A DNA stretch of 59,899 nucleotides from an uncultured Clostridia bacterium (GCA_947589085.1 CANPZD010000007.1:1-59899), one strand, 5' to 3'; counted from the first letter of the stretch, positions 33,623 through 43,040 are shown. Translations and numbers: made by a program. Notes: a model not told the origin generated them from the sequence alone.

Positions 33623-36148
33623 ATGAATAAAAAGATCGATGAGATGTTGAAAGACGGTCCGGAGCAAAGAATGGTGGTTGGAGCCATCGTCGAACATCTG
33701 ATAAACAAGGGCTGGTCGATCAACCAAATGTATTTCGGAAAAAACGAATGGAAGATTCCCAAGGTGCCCTCTGAAGCCTCCAAAAGAGAAAAGGGCAGTC
33801 CATTCGAGTATTTTCCCGTCGACATCGCTGTATTTGATAGCGAAAAAAACTGCGGCGATTATCGACATCTGTTATTCATTATCGAATGCAAACAGCCAAG
33901 GATCGATGCCGGGCTTCAACAGCTTGAAACTTACTTGTCTCTCGAACCTCATGCAAAACTCGGAGTTTGGGTGAATAGTGCCGATATGACCTCCCAAGCA
34001 CTATTTGTCTATAAAGATGCCAAAGGTCTCAGTTATCCCAAGAAATCGACCGTAAGTTCCCTCCCTTCGTTTGGATCTGCCATCGCTCCAAATGCGACAG
34101 AATTACGTTTTAAGGATTTGTTGGTCCCTTCAAAAGATACATTATACCGTGTGTTTTCCGAAATTTTGGACGTTATCGTAGCGCAGGACGGAAACGTGAC
34201 AAGACGGGAAGATCAATTGGACCAATTATGTAATCTTATCCTGCTTAAACTCGATAGCGATAAACAGGGCAAAATTGATGTGGAGAAAGAAGTATACTTT
34301 CATCAATTTGCTACAGAAAAAGGAACAGCCAAATACATAAAAGAGAAATTTTCGGCGTTCATAGATGTTTATCCGGACATCTTTGTATCCAATTCCGATA
34401 AAGAGATCCGTTTCGATGATTCTACAATTCATGAAGTTGTAGATAAGATTTCGAAATTCAATTTTATCGATATTGGAGCCGATACCGTTTCCATTGCCTT
34501 TCAAACGCTTCGAAGTGCCGCCTTAAAGCAAGAGGAAGGGCAATATTTTACTCCTGCACAGGTCATTCAAGCCTCCTTAAAATTGATGGATCTCTCTTTG
34601 AACGACATCATAATTGATCCCGCATGCGGGACAGGTGGCTTTCTTGTTCAGTGCTTAGTTGAACTCAAAGACCGATTTCCCAATGAAGAGAAGGAAATTT
34701 CGCGATGGGCACAGTTGCACTTGTTTGGTATAGATAAAGATGCAATAGGAATTAAATTAACAAAAGCCATCATGCAAATATTAGGGGACGGCTCAGCACA
34801 TTGTGTTCGAGGCGATAGCGTTTTAACACATACATGGGACACGAAATATCCTCATTTGCTATCAAACAATTTCAAAAACGGAAGATTTACTAAAATCTTC
34901 ACTAATCCCCCTTTTGGCACTTCGCTGAAAATCAAATATTCCGATGCAAAAAAAGCATCATTAAGTATTATTGACTACGTTAGACAGGGTCAAGAGATAG
35001 AACTTGGTCTTGCAATGTTTAACAGGTGTTGCGATTTGCTGAAGGCCGGGGGGCAAATGTGCATTGTCCTTCCCGAAACATATTTCTTTTCTCCGTCGTA
35101 TAAGTATGTGCGGGAATGGGCCAAAAGCAGGCTAAAGCCCATATGTGTAGCAAATGTTCCCATGGATGCCTTTCAAGGATTTTGCCGCGCAAAAACAAAT
35201 CTCTATGTCTTTGAAAAAATTAGTGAGACAGGCGAGAATTTTGACTTTGAACACGACCTCGTTACTTTTTTGAACCCGCAGACATGTGGGATTTATAAGA
35301 ATGGAAGCGATCGATACGTCGTCGATGCCGGCGGAAATCGCACCGACAAAATTGACAACGAACTCTTAGATGCCGCGATGGAATATTCAAACCAACCGCA
35401 AAAGTTTCCTCAGATCCCCATATCGCAAATATACCAAAATGATATTCTCGTGCCAAGTTATTACGATTGCAAAATCGAAACGGAGTTCCAAGCTCTTTTG
35501 AAAGACAACGATTTGGAACCCATTTCTATAGGCCAACTTTGTGATGACGGCTATTTAACAGTTTTACCGGGTCACGGAAGCCCAAGTAACGATTTACGGA
35601 ACGGCTCCGTTCCATATGTTAAAGTCTCCGATATAAGAAATCTGCGGGTCAATGTAAATCCTACAAATTTGATTCCACTTGATTTGGCGAAAAAATTTTG
35701 GAGAACTCCTTCGGGGACAAGCAACCTGCAGCCATGGGATTTGCTTTCTCCGAGTAGGGCAAGTAGCAATATCGGTGAATTCGCCATATTAATGCCGGGA
35801 GAGGAGCAAATCGTTTTGACCAAAGAGGTGTTCGTTTTCCGCATACAAAAGAACGACCAAGGATATACCCCGTTCTATCTTTTATGGGCACTTTCATTGG
35901 CCGCAGTACGCAATCAATGGAGAAGAATCACATTGATGCAAACAAATAGAGAAGATGTGGGATCAAGATATAGGGAAATTAAAATTCCAAAACCTAAATC
36001 AGTCAAATGGGCACATGCCGTATCCGCGCCCTTCCAAAAGTACTTCGAAGGAATTGCAAACGGAAAGCAACAATTTGTCGAGGAGACATCCGGCGATGGA
36101 TTTCATTATATTGCAACGGTAAGTGCGTTTTGTAAGCATCTCAACTAA
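33623..36148 (+). CDS. Single-chain restriction-modification enzyme (nuclease, N6-adenine methylase, specificity domain)
   Basis: Predicted 841-residue enzyme combining three functions. Residues about 60-95 carry a PD-(D/E)xK-like site (FPVDIAVF with Asp67, then FIIECK with Glu88 and Lys90) as in HsdR N-terminal domains. Residues 290-560 are an HsdM-type N6-adenine methylase with motif I DPACGTGGF (332-340) and catalytic NPPF (428-431). Residues about 620-841 resemble a type I target-recognition half domain (VPYVKVSDIRNLRVN, ADVGSRYREIKIPKP-like end). The architecture resembles type IIG enzymes. Start MNKKIDEMLKDG follows AAGGAAA. More AT-rich than the core genes and bracketed by tRNA-derived repeats, so probably acquired. 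Confidence 0.85.
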   Translation: MNKKIDEMLKDGPEQRMVVGAIVEHLINKGWSINQMYFGKNEWKIPKVPSEASKREKGSPFEYFPVDIAVFDSEKNCGDYRHLLFIIECKQPRIDAGLQQLETYLSLEPHAKLGVWVNSADMTSQALFVYKDAKGLSYPKKSTVSSLPSFGSAIAPNATELRFKDLLVPSKDTLYRVFSEILDVIVAQDGNVTRREDQLDQLCNLILLKLDSDKQGKIDVEKEVYFHQFATEKGTAKYIKEKFSAFIDVYPDIFVSNSDKEIRFDDSTIHEVVDKISKFNFIDIGADTVSIAFQTLRSAALKQEEGQYFTPAQVIQASLKLMDLSLNDIIIDPACGTGGFLVQCLVELKDRFPNEEKEISRWAQLHLFGIDKDAIGIKLTKAIMQILGDGSAHCVRGDSVLTHTWDTKYPHLLSNNFKNGRFTKIFTNPPFGTSLKIKYSDAKKASLSIIDYVRQGQEIELGLAMFNRCCDLLKAGGQMCIVLPETYFFSPSYKYVREWAKSRLKPICVANVPMDAFQGFCRAKTNLYVFEKISETGENFDFEHDLVTFLNPQTCGIYKNGSDRYVVDAGGNRTDKIDNELLDAAMEYSNQPQKFPQIPISQIYQNDILVPSYYDCKIETEFQALLKDNDLEPISIGQLCDDGYLTVLPGHGSPSNDLRNGSVPYVKVSDIRNLRVNVNPTNLIPLDLAKKFWRTPSGTSNLQPWDLLSPSRASSNIGEFAILMPGEEQIVLTKEVFVFRIQKNDQGYTPFYLLWALSLAAVRNQWRRITLMQTNREDVGSRYREIKIPKPKSVKWAHAVSAPFQKYFEGIANGKQQFVEETSGDGFHYIATVSAFCKHLN

Positions 36149-36291
36149 TGGCATTTCGTATTTGCCGTCCCGAAGTACGGATATAAAATAAGTCACTACT
36201 ATATGAAGCCTGTATCGGTGAACGCTTTTATAAAAATGTAGCGTTCTAAACAATGAGATAGTTGTTCTATTGAGATTACGACGAGTTCACC

Positions 36292-36332
36292 ATGAATCCG
36301 CGTTCGCTCTTTTTGAGTGAACGCGGATTCAT
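36292..36332 (+). terminator. Terminator-like hairpin after the restriction-modification gene
   Basis: ATGAATCCGCGTTC/GAACGCGGATTCAT arms with an inner CTC-TTTTT-GAG; weak T content after the stem. It lies 144 bp past the stop codon. Confidence 0.6.
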
Positions 36333-36433
36333 TATAGACATTGTAGGGCAGCAGAAGAACGCAGCGGGTTCGCCCCGCGCGCAGCTTCTATTTCTGATCT
36401 AAGCGCGGCACAAGTCCCCGATGGAGGCGCAGT

Positions 36434-36451
36434 ATTCCCGGCAAGGTCACC
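36434..36451 (+). repeat. Right attachment-type repeat (copy of tRNA-Glu 3' end)
   Basis: Identical 18-bp copy of 33378-33395, without the rest of the tRNA. It is followed by an imperfect palindrome (36453-36486). Confidence 0.8.
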
Positions 36452-36540
36452 GTTCAAGCGTTGTAATTTAAAATTCAACGTTTGAAGTGCATTAAAGAGA
36501 ATTTTCCCAAAAGGTTTTATAAATTCTATTGCCAAACGTC

Positions 36541-36569
36541 TTGATAATTTCCCCTTGAAGTGCTATAAT
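36541..36569 (+). promoter_or_regulatory. Promoter of the Mrr-type nuclease gene
   Basis: TTGATA (36541-36546), 17-bp spacer, perfect TATAAT (36564-36569). The 150-nt leader to the gene holds no evident element. Confidence 0.75.
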
Positions 36570-36724
36570 ATGCTTGAATATCATTAGATGCATATCCGCT
36601 TGCCGTATGGTTCATAGCAAGGCGGAAAAATGGCGTCAATGAGCTTATTAATTGCAATTGGAAGAAACAATTTGAGTCGTCTTCCCCATTTGTCACTCAC
36701 AATTGTAATAATTAGGAGACACAT

Positions 36725-37573
36725 ATGACAATTATTGAATTAGGGAGTGAAGAAATCAATAAATATTTGGACGAACTATACTCTTGTTTTCCCACCGGCA
36801 GGGAGTTTGAAATTTTTTTGAACTCGTTTTTAAGTGCTCTTGGCTTTGAAGAGGTTGTTACTACCCAATATGTAGGAGATAAAGGGATCGATCTGACCTG
36901 TATCAAGCCCGGATTGGATTTGAATGGCACAGACACAATTAATTATTATGTGCAAGCCAAACGTTATGCGCGAAATAACAAAGTACAAGCCAAAGAAGTG
37001 CGCGATTTGAAAGGCACAACAAAACGGGATAGGAATGGAAACATTTTAAGCAGTAACTACATAAACGTTTTTATTACTACCTCCGCGTTTACCAAAGGCG
37101 CGTTAGACGAGGCATCGGATAACCCCAATATGCCGGTCATTACGATAGACGGAAAGCAACTTTTGCAGTATTGTATTGAAAAAGGTATCGGTTTCAATTT
37201 CAAACCTGTGTTTTCAAAAAGCAATATAATCGCTTTGACGCATTCAGAACAACTGTCTTCTCCAACCATAACGATGAATGCCGAATATCTGGTTGAACGT
37301 GAAATTACGGCGAACGATATTCGAGCAAAAATATTAGTAATACCGCAGATTATTAAAAGTATGCTTGATGAATCCGCAGAACAGTTTTCGGTTGTTTTTT
37401 GTGGAATAGAGAAAAATCTGAACATCGACAAACAACGGCGCTATTTCGGCGGCGTTACAGAGTTTTATAGAAGATTTGGACTTTTAACAGAAGATGGAGC
37501 TTCAATAAGCAAAAAAGCAAAATGGAAATTTTTAGACGGAAAGATTGTTGTTGATATAATGCAAGGGGAATAA
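36725..37573 (+). CDS. Mrr-type restriction endonuclease
   Basis: Predicted DNA-cleaving defence enzyme of 282 residues. The N-terminal half is an Mrr catalytic domain: FEIFLNSFLSALGFEEV, then GDKGIDL (51-57, metal-binding Asp56) and VQAKR (76-80), the Q-x-K version of the PD-(D/E)xK site, followed by VFITTSAFTKGALDEA and ITIDGKQLLQY. Residues about 195-282 are an unrecognised C-terminal domain that may read DNA. AGGAG precedes the ATG. No cognate methylase is adjacent in an operon, so it may act on modified DNA (type IV) or work with the ATPase gene downstream. AT-rich, probably acquired. Confidence 0.85.
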   Translation: MTIIELGSEEINKYLDELYSCFPTGREFEIFLNSFLSALGFEEVVTTQYVGDKGIDLTCIKPGLDLNGTDTINYYVQAKRYARNNKVQAKEVRDLKGTTKRDRNGNILSSNYINVFITTSAFTKGALDEASDNPNMPVITIDGKQLLQYCIEKGIGFNFKPVFSKSNIIALTHSEQLSSPTITMNAEYLVEREITANDIRAKILVIPQIIKSMLDESAEQFSVVFCGIEKNLNIDKQRRYFGGVTEFYRRFGLLTEDGASISKKAKWKFLDGKIVVDIMQGE

Positions 37574-37811
37574 AATGCGACAGAATTTTGCAATTGGAAA
37601 GTTTGAAAACAGTATCTGTAGCTACAAATATTAATTTTAAAAAGGTCTGCTGGAATATCGCGACGGAAGGCATTTGTTTGACGTTTGCGAATGAATTACC
37701 CCGCTGAAAAGCACAAGGTGCTTATACAAAAACCGGAATGATTCAAGTTGATTCCTATTGCGGGAAGCGTTAAAAAAATAAAATTAAAACTATTTATTGG
37801 AGAGGTACCTC

Positions 37812-39605
37812 ATGGAAACAAGAATTAAGGACATTTATTCGGGGAAACCTGATGCGCGGGATGAAATCATGCAGCCAAATTCAACATTTTTTAATAGTTT
37901 TATTATGCCTCCTAATTTTGATGTGGAAGAATTAATATCTGGCGACAAATGTTTTATTCGAGGATACAAGGGATCTGGAAAAACAGCATTATTACTATAT
38001 ATAAATGATTTTATCCATACTGCTTATCCCAATGCTGTTTCTTCTTTTATGTACTTTAAAGAATACAATAATATAGACAGAAACCATATGGATATAGTGA
38101 CTTCCAAATACAGAAATCAAACCGAAGAAAATGTGGTTTTTGACAAGAATACATTATTAAAGGAGCAAAGTTTTGTTTATATTTGGCGGTGGATTTTCTT
38201 TTCGAGAATTATTGAAGACGATTATAATAGCGGCTCCCCACTCTTCGAACATAACGCTATTTGGTCTGAATTTGCCCAAAATCTAAACAAAATCACCTAC
38301 CAAAAAATGGGTGATCGCACATCAAAATTTCCAAAAACTCTTAAGGTTTCTTTGGGATTTAAGGAGTACACACTATCCTCAGAGATGTCTTTTTCTTCTA
38401 AGGCTAATGTGAAAGCATATGAGTTATTCACAAATATAATAGACAATGCCGCCAAATTCTTTGTTAATTTAACAAGAACCGATGTCCCCTATTTCATTTT
38501 TCTTGACGAGCTTGAAGCGTATTTTTCTGATGAAATAATATTTAGAAGAGATCTCACGATGCTACGAGATTTGATTTTTGTTACGAAAGAAATAAATAAT
38601 ATTTTTATGTTATGGAAAAGCGATGCTATTATAACAAAAATTTTATGCTCTATTAGAACAGAAATTATAAATAGCATTAATCGCTTCATCCCCGCAAATG
38701 AGCTAAATAAAGTCACCGGCGGATTTGAGAAAATATTATCGTGGGATTATTCTAATACAACCGCATATCAACATCCCATTTTTCAAATTCTTTTAAAAAG
38801 AATCGAATTATCTGAAAACAAGAATGGTATCTTCTTTGCTTCGCAAGAAGAGGTTTTTAAGAAATGGTTTTCAAGTCAAATAAATAACTCGGATCCTGTT
38901 TCAGTCATTATAAACCATACCTGGAATAAACCGCGTGACATCGTAAGGATGTTGTTAGCCGCAGAGAACAGTATTGCTTGCAACGAAACAACCTTCTCAC
39001 CCAATGTTTTTATTCAGCTTAATAGTGAATATTCTGCGGAAAGTCTTAAAGAAATGATTGAAGAATTGAATGCACTTTACACTCCAAATGAAATAGATAT
39101 TATTATATCATTCTTCAGGGGATTTAGTGCAATTTTTTCTTTGCAAGAACTTCAAGAAAGGGTTGGCGAGAATTTCGCAAATACAATTTGGACAAATAAA
39201 ACAATGCAAATTCTTACTGATCTATATAGAATTGGTTTTCTTGGGAATTTTGAAAGAGGTACCAAAGTTTCGGCTTGGCAATACAAAGGGAATCAAGGAC
39301 CGCTTTTTAGCGATGACTGGTTGTTTGTTATTCATCGAGCATTGCGTAAGTCATTACTTGTGAGTACCAAGCAGGATGAAACCAAGCGGCATTTTCCCAA
39401 AATAAAAATTGGTGACAAATATACTGTTACTATAACAAAAATTTATCAAAAATTCTTTTTGGTTACTTTCACCATTAATGACTTCATTTTTAATGGAGTG
39501 ATCCAAAATCCCAACGGCTATTTTTATGTTGAAAATCAAACCTTAGAAGCAGAAATAGTCAAATATGATAATTTACACAAGAAATGGATACTTCAACTCT
39601 TTTAA
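37812..39605 (+). CDS. P-loop ATPase of the Sll1717 type
   Basis: Predicted NTPase of 597 residues. Walker A is GYKGSGKTA (51-59) and Walker B is YFIFLDELEAYF (227-238), followed by a likely sensor region KSDAIITKILCSIRTEI. The C-terminal 70 residues (GDKYTVTITKIYQKFFLVTFTINDF) look like an S1/OB-type nucleic-acid-binding fold. Proteins of this kind occur in defence islands, with little characterised function. The ATG follows AGAGG with ten bases between. The 238 bp before it contain no clear promoter, so it could be read from the nuclease transcript. Strongly AT-rich compared with core genes. Confidence 0.8.
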   Translation: METRIKDIYSGKPDARDEIMQPNSTFFNSFIMPPNFDVEELISGDKCFIRGYKGSGKTALLLYINDFIHTAYPNAVSSFMYFKEYNNIDRNHMDIVTSKYRNQTEENVVFDKNTLLKEQSFVYIWRWIFFSRIIEDDYNSGSPLFEHNAIWSEFAQNLNKITYQKMGDRTSKFPKTLKVSLGFKEYTLSSEMSFSSKANVKAYELFTNIIDNAAKFFVNLTRTDVPYFIFLDELEAYFSDEIIFRRDLTMLRDLIFVTKEINNIFMLWKSDAIITKILCSIRTEIINSINRFIPANELNKVTGGFEKILSWDYSNTTAYQHPIFQILLKRIELSENKNGIFFASQEEVFKKWFSSQINNSDPVSVIINHTWNKPRDIVRMLLAAENSIACNETTFSPNVFIQLNSEYSAESLKEMIEELNALYTPNEIDIIISFFRGFSAIFSLQELQERVGENFANTIWTNKTMQILTDLYRIGFLGNFERGTKVSAWQYKGNQGPLFSDDWLFVIHRALRKSLLVSTKQDETKRHFPKIKIGDKYTVTITKIYQKFFLVTFTINDFIFNGVIQNPNGYFYVENQTLEAEIVKYDNLHKKWILQLF

Positions 39606-39634
39606 AAACATACCTCGATTTTCTCACCTCTTGG

Positions 39635-39686
39635 CTTACCGCTAAAAAAGCTCACTCTGTTTGAGTGAGTTTTTTTAGCGGTAAAG
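39635..39686 (+). terminator. Terminator after the ATPase gene
   Basis: A long near-perfect hairpin: ACCGCTAAAAAAGCTCACTC against GAGTGAGTTTTTTTAGCGGT, loop TGTTT, with the inner GC stem followed by seven T. Confidence 0.8.
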
Positions 39687-39849
39687 TTTGGGGTAAAAAA
39701 CGCAGTGAGTTTGCCCTGCCCGCGTATTATACCGTCAAAGGAGGTTCGAGCGGCTGCAACCGCGAAACGAATTCTCCTGTTGCAGGCTTGTTTTTTTATT
39801 TGGTTATGGTAGAATGGGAACGAGAAACAGATAATTTTGGAGAAAAGAA

Positions 39850-40365
39850 GTGGAGATTACAGTACACCTCATGAGCGTCGACGACAAACCTTTGTTGATA
39901 CGGCTCATGGAATTATATAACTATGAGTTTTCTACATATAGCAATGATGATATCAATGAATACGGGTATTACGGATATGATCACATAGACGATTATTGGA
40001 ACGAGGAAGGACGATTCCCTTATTTAATACGCGTTGACGGTAAAATCGCAGGATTTGCTCTGATTTGTCCGCATTGTGAATATCGAAAAGAAGCAGACGC
40101 ACGGTGTATCGGAGAATTTTTTGTCATGCTGAAATATCGGAGAATGGGAGTCGGTTCAAAAGTCGCTATTGAGCTTTTCGAGAAACATCGTGGACCTTGG
40201 GAAATTTGCTTTTGGAGAAACAATCTTCCCGCAAGTAAGTTTTGGAGAAAAGTCGTTGAGAAATATACAAACAACCAATACCGAATCTGCGGATCGGAAG
40301 ATGATAAAAAGATAGGATTTACCTTTTCTTTCATGAGATCGCCGCCAACGCGCAGACGATTATGA
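39850..40365 (+). CDS. GNAT-family N-acetyltransferase
   Basis: Predicted acetyl-CoA-dependent acetyltransferase of 171 residues. The acceptor is unknown. The core fold is visible: PLLIRLMELYNYEFS, the beta strands PYLIRVDGKIAGFALI and CIGEFFVMLKYRRMGVGSKVA, the latter being the acetyl-CoA pyrophosphate motif (R/Q-x-x-G-x-G/A with RRMGVGS). It begins with GTG, supported by GGAG seven bases upstream; the first in-frame ATG would remove seven residues. It lies at the right edge of the AT-rich accessory region, with a weak hairpin terminator after it. Confidence 0.85.
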   Translation: MEITVHLMSVDDKPLLIRLMELYNYEFSTYSNDDINEYGYYGYDHIDDYWNEEGRFPYLIRVDGKIAGFALICPHCEYRKEADARCIGEFFVMLKYRRMGVGSKVAIELFEKHRGPWEICFWRNNLPASKFWRKVVEKYTNNQYRICGSEDDKKIGFTFSFMRSPPTRRRL

Positions 40366-40376
40366 AAAATGATGCA

Positions 40377-40407
40377 AACTCTCAGTCGAACCGACCGGGA
40401 GTTTTTT
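40377..40407 (+). terminator. Terminator of the GNAT gene
   Basis: Imperfect AACTC...GAGTT hairpin followed by six T, eleven bases past the stop codon. Confidence 0.6.
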
Positions 40408-40498
40408 ATGCCGCGGCTTTGTCGCGGGCAAAAAAACACGGAAACCCCCTCTCGTTGCAAACTTGAATCTTTCCCGCGAAAAAATCGGGAAAAAGTTG

Positions 40499-42739
40499 TT
40501 ATTCTTTCGTGGATTGCGCGGAATCTATTGCGCCCGCCGGTACGGATTTTTTCCGTTTCAGATAGCGGGTGAGCCGGAGCGCATTCGTAACGACAAACAG
40601 CGAGGACAGGCTCATTGCCGCCGCGGCGATCATGGGATTCAACGATACGCCGAGGGGCGCAAATACGCCCGCTGCAAGCGGGATCCCGATACAGTTGTAA
40701 AAAAACGCCCAAAAGAGATTCTGTTTGATGATCTGCATCGTTTTGCGCGCAAGCCGAACGGCTTTGGGCGCGGCCGTCGGATTGCCTTTTACCAGCACGA
40801 CGTCGGCGCTTTCGATGGCAACGTCTGTACCGTTTCCCATTGCAATGCCTACATCCGCTTCTTTGAGTGCAGGCGAATCGTTGATCCCGTCCCCCACCAT
40901 GGCCACGGCATGGGGGTGCTTTGCAGACATGGTAGCCTCATTTTTCATCTGCTCGCGTACGGTGTTCAACTTATCTCCGGGCAAAACTTCCGCAATGACG
41001 CGTTCGGGTTCGATCCCCGCCTGCAGAGCGATCCAACGCGCGCACGCCGCATTGTCTCCCGTAAGCATGTAGGGCGCGATCCCCAGCCGGCGCAGCTCCT
41101 CCACGGCTTCCGCGCTGCCCTCCTTCAAGGTATCGGCAAGCGCAAACAGCGCCTTCGGCTTCCCTTCGGAAGCAAGGCAGAGCACGGTCTTTCCCTCCTG
41201 CGAGAGCGATTCATACAGCGCTTCCTGCTCTTCGAACAATACGTTATTTGCTTCCATCATGCGGCGGTTGCCAAGCAGATACTCTCTGCCGGATACGATT
41301 CCGCGGGCGCCCTGACCGGCAAGATATTCCACGGCTTCCGCTTCCGGCCCCGTTCCGCAGTATTCCGCAATGCAAGCGGCAAGGGGATGATTGAGTCTGC
41401 TTTCCAGCGCATACGCCGCTTCTTTTGCTTCATTTTCGTCCCCATATGCCTGAAACAGCACAACTTTAGGTCTGCCCTCCGTGATGGTAGCCGTTTTATC
41501 GAGCAGCATGGTTTTCACATCCGCAAGCCGTTGCAGCGCCTCGGCGTTCTTGAATAGGATCCCCTCTCCGGCGCCTCTTCCCGTCGCCGCCATGACCGCA
41601 ACGGGCGTGGCAAGTCCCAGCGCGCACGGACAGGAGATCACGATCACGCTCACACCGAAATTGAATGCCTGCGCCGTATCGTGCGTGACGAGGATCCAAA
41701 CAAGAAATGTGATCAGTGCAAGCGCCGAAACGATGGGGACAAAGACGGCGGAGATCTTATCGGCAAGTTTCTGTATGGGAGCCTTGCTCGCGCCCGCTTC
41801 GCGCACCATTCTGATGATGCCCGAGAGCATGGTGTCCTCGCCCACTTTTTCGGCGCGGATCTTCAGATAACCGCCGGTCACGATCGAGGCGCTGACCGCT
41901 TTCCCCCCTACCATGGTCTCGACAGGCAGGCTCTCTCCGGTGACGGCCGAGGTATCGACAAAGGCATGCCCCCCCTCGATCACGCCGTCTACCGCAATGC
42001 TTTCCCCCTGCTTGACGATAACGAGATCGCCGGGCAGAACCTCGGAGATCGAAATTGAAACGCTTTCGCCGTTTCGCTCGACGGTAACGGTATCGGGAGC
42101 AAGTCCGCGTAATTTTTCGATCTCTTTTCCCATGCGTTTTTTGCTCTTTTCTTCCAGCCATTTGCCGAGCGTCACCAGCGTGACGATCATCGCCGCAGAT
42201 TCAAAAAACAGCATATGGGTGCTGAAATTGAAGCAAACAACGACCACGCTGTAAATAAACGACACCGCGGCGCCGAGGGTGACGAGCGTATCCATATTGG
42301 GAACAAGCTTGACCGCAGCGCGCACGCCGCTGACGAGGAATGCATAATTGACGGCAAGGATCGCCGCGGTGAGCGCGATCTGCAAGCCGTAATTCAGCCA
42401 GCCGTGCGGCACGATCGCATCGCTGATCATATGCCCCATTGCAAGATACATTTCGGGAATGAGCAAGACGAGCGAAATGAGAAAACGCGCAGGTAAGCCG
42501 ATCCCCCGTTTGCGTTTCTGCGGCGCCGCGCCGAACGGATAGATCCCGTACCCGAGCGAAGTGACCGCGGCTTTGATTTGTTCTTCCGAAACCAGCGCGT
42601 CGTCAAATTCGACCTGCATGCTTTCACCCATCAAGGAAACAGCACACTCCGAGATCCCGTCGAGCTTTCTCACCGTCCGCTCGATCCCGGCGGCGCATGC
42701 CGCACACATCATACCGGTCACCGAATATTTCTTTCTCAT
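40499..42739 (-). CDS. copA: Copper-exporting P1B-type ATPase with a changed phosphorylation motif
   Basis: Membrane pump expected to export Cu(I). The 746 residues have one N-terminal metal domain GMMCAAC (9-15), eight predicted helices, TGES (267-270), the transport site CPC (370-372), the HP locus in RLNHPLAACI, TGDN and GDGINDSPAL. The aspartyl-phosphate motif reads DKTATIT (414-420): Ala417 (codon GCT, 41489-41491) takes the place of a glycine nearly invariant in P-type ATPases, so activity is open to question. Everything else is intact. It follows csoR by seven bases and is under the CsoR-controlled promoter at 43073-43101. Confidence 0.93.
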   Translation of the reverse strand: MRKKYSVTGMMCAACAAGIERTVRKLDGISECAVSLMGESMQVEFDDALVSEEQIKAAVTSLGYGIYPFGAAPQKRKRGIGLPARFLISLVLLIPEMYLAMGHMISDAIVPHGWLNYGLQIALTAAILAVNYAFLVSGVRAAVKLVPNMDTLVTLGAAVSFIYSVVVVCFNFSTHMLFFESAAMIVTLVTLGKWLEEKSKKRMGKEIEKLRGLAPDTVTVERNGESVSISISEVLPGDLVIVKQGESIAVDGVIEGGHAFVDTSAVTGESLPVETMVGGKAVSASIVTGGYLKIRAEKVGEDTMLSGIIRMVREAGASKAPIQKLADKISAVFVPIVSALALITFLVWILVTHDTAQAFNFGVSVIVISCPCALGLATPVAVMAATGRGAGEGILFKNAEALQRLADVKTMLLDKTATITEGRPKVVLFQAYGDENEAKEAAYALESRLNHPLAACIAEYCGTGPEAEAVEYLAGQGARGIVSGREYLLGNRRMMEANNVLFEEQEALYESLSQEGKTVLCLASEGKPKALFALADTLKEGSAEAVEELRRLGIAPYMLTGDNAACARWIALQAGIEPERVIAEVLPGDKLNTVREQMKNEATMSAKHPHAVAMVGDGINDSPALKEADVGIAMGNGTDVAIESADVVLVKGNPTAAPKAVRLARKTMQIIKQNLFWAFFYNCIGIPLAAGVFAPLGVSLNPMIAAAAMSLSSLFVVTNALRLTRYLKRKKSVPAGAIDSAQSTKE

Positions 42740-42746
42740 ATTTTAC

Positions 42747-43040
42747 CTACTGAAACTTGCGGAATAAATCGACGATCTCATCAACCGCGCCGAGGTTTCC
42801 GCTTAATATATTCTCAACAAGACAGCTGTGCATATGTTCCTCCAAAATCAAAGCCGAAAGACTTCTGACAGCCTTATCTACCGCGGCGAGCTGGATCAGA
42901 ACGTCGTCGCAATACCGATCCTCTTCGATCATCCGCCCGATCCCGTTCATCTGGCCGGCGATCCGATTGATCCGGCCGATGAGCAGCTTCTTTTGATCGG
43001 GATCCCGCACTTTCTTCTTTTCGTGGCAATGATCCGCCAT
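42747..43040 (-). CDS. csoR: Copper-sensing repressor CsoR
   Basis: Tetrameric all-helical repressor that releases DNA on binding Cu(I). The 97-residue product has the Cu ligand triad Cys44 (RYCDD), His69 and Cys73 (EEHMHSC) and the conserved RINRIAGQMNGIGRMIEED helix. A His/Cys-rich N-terminus (ADHCHEKKK) may add metal sites. AAGGAG precedes the ATG. First in an operon with copA and directly downstream of a palindromic operator set in its promoter spacer, so autoregulation is nearly certain. Confidence 0.95.
   Translation of the reverse strand: MADHCHEKKKVRDPDQKKLLIGRINRIAGQMNGIGRMIEEDRYCDDVLIQLAAVDKAVRSLSALILEEHMHSCLVENILSGNLGAVDEIVDLFRKFQ

Noticed and set aside
33397-39690. A single large genomic island from tRNA-Glu to the GNAT gene
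   Set aside because: The AT-rich content fits, but the second tRNA-derived repeat is at 36451 and no third copy was found further right. Only the first 3 kb can be called an integrated element.
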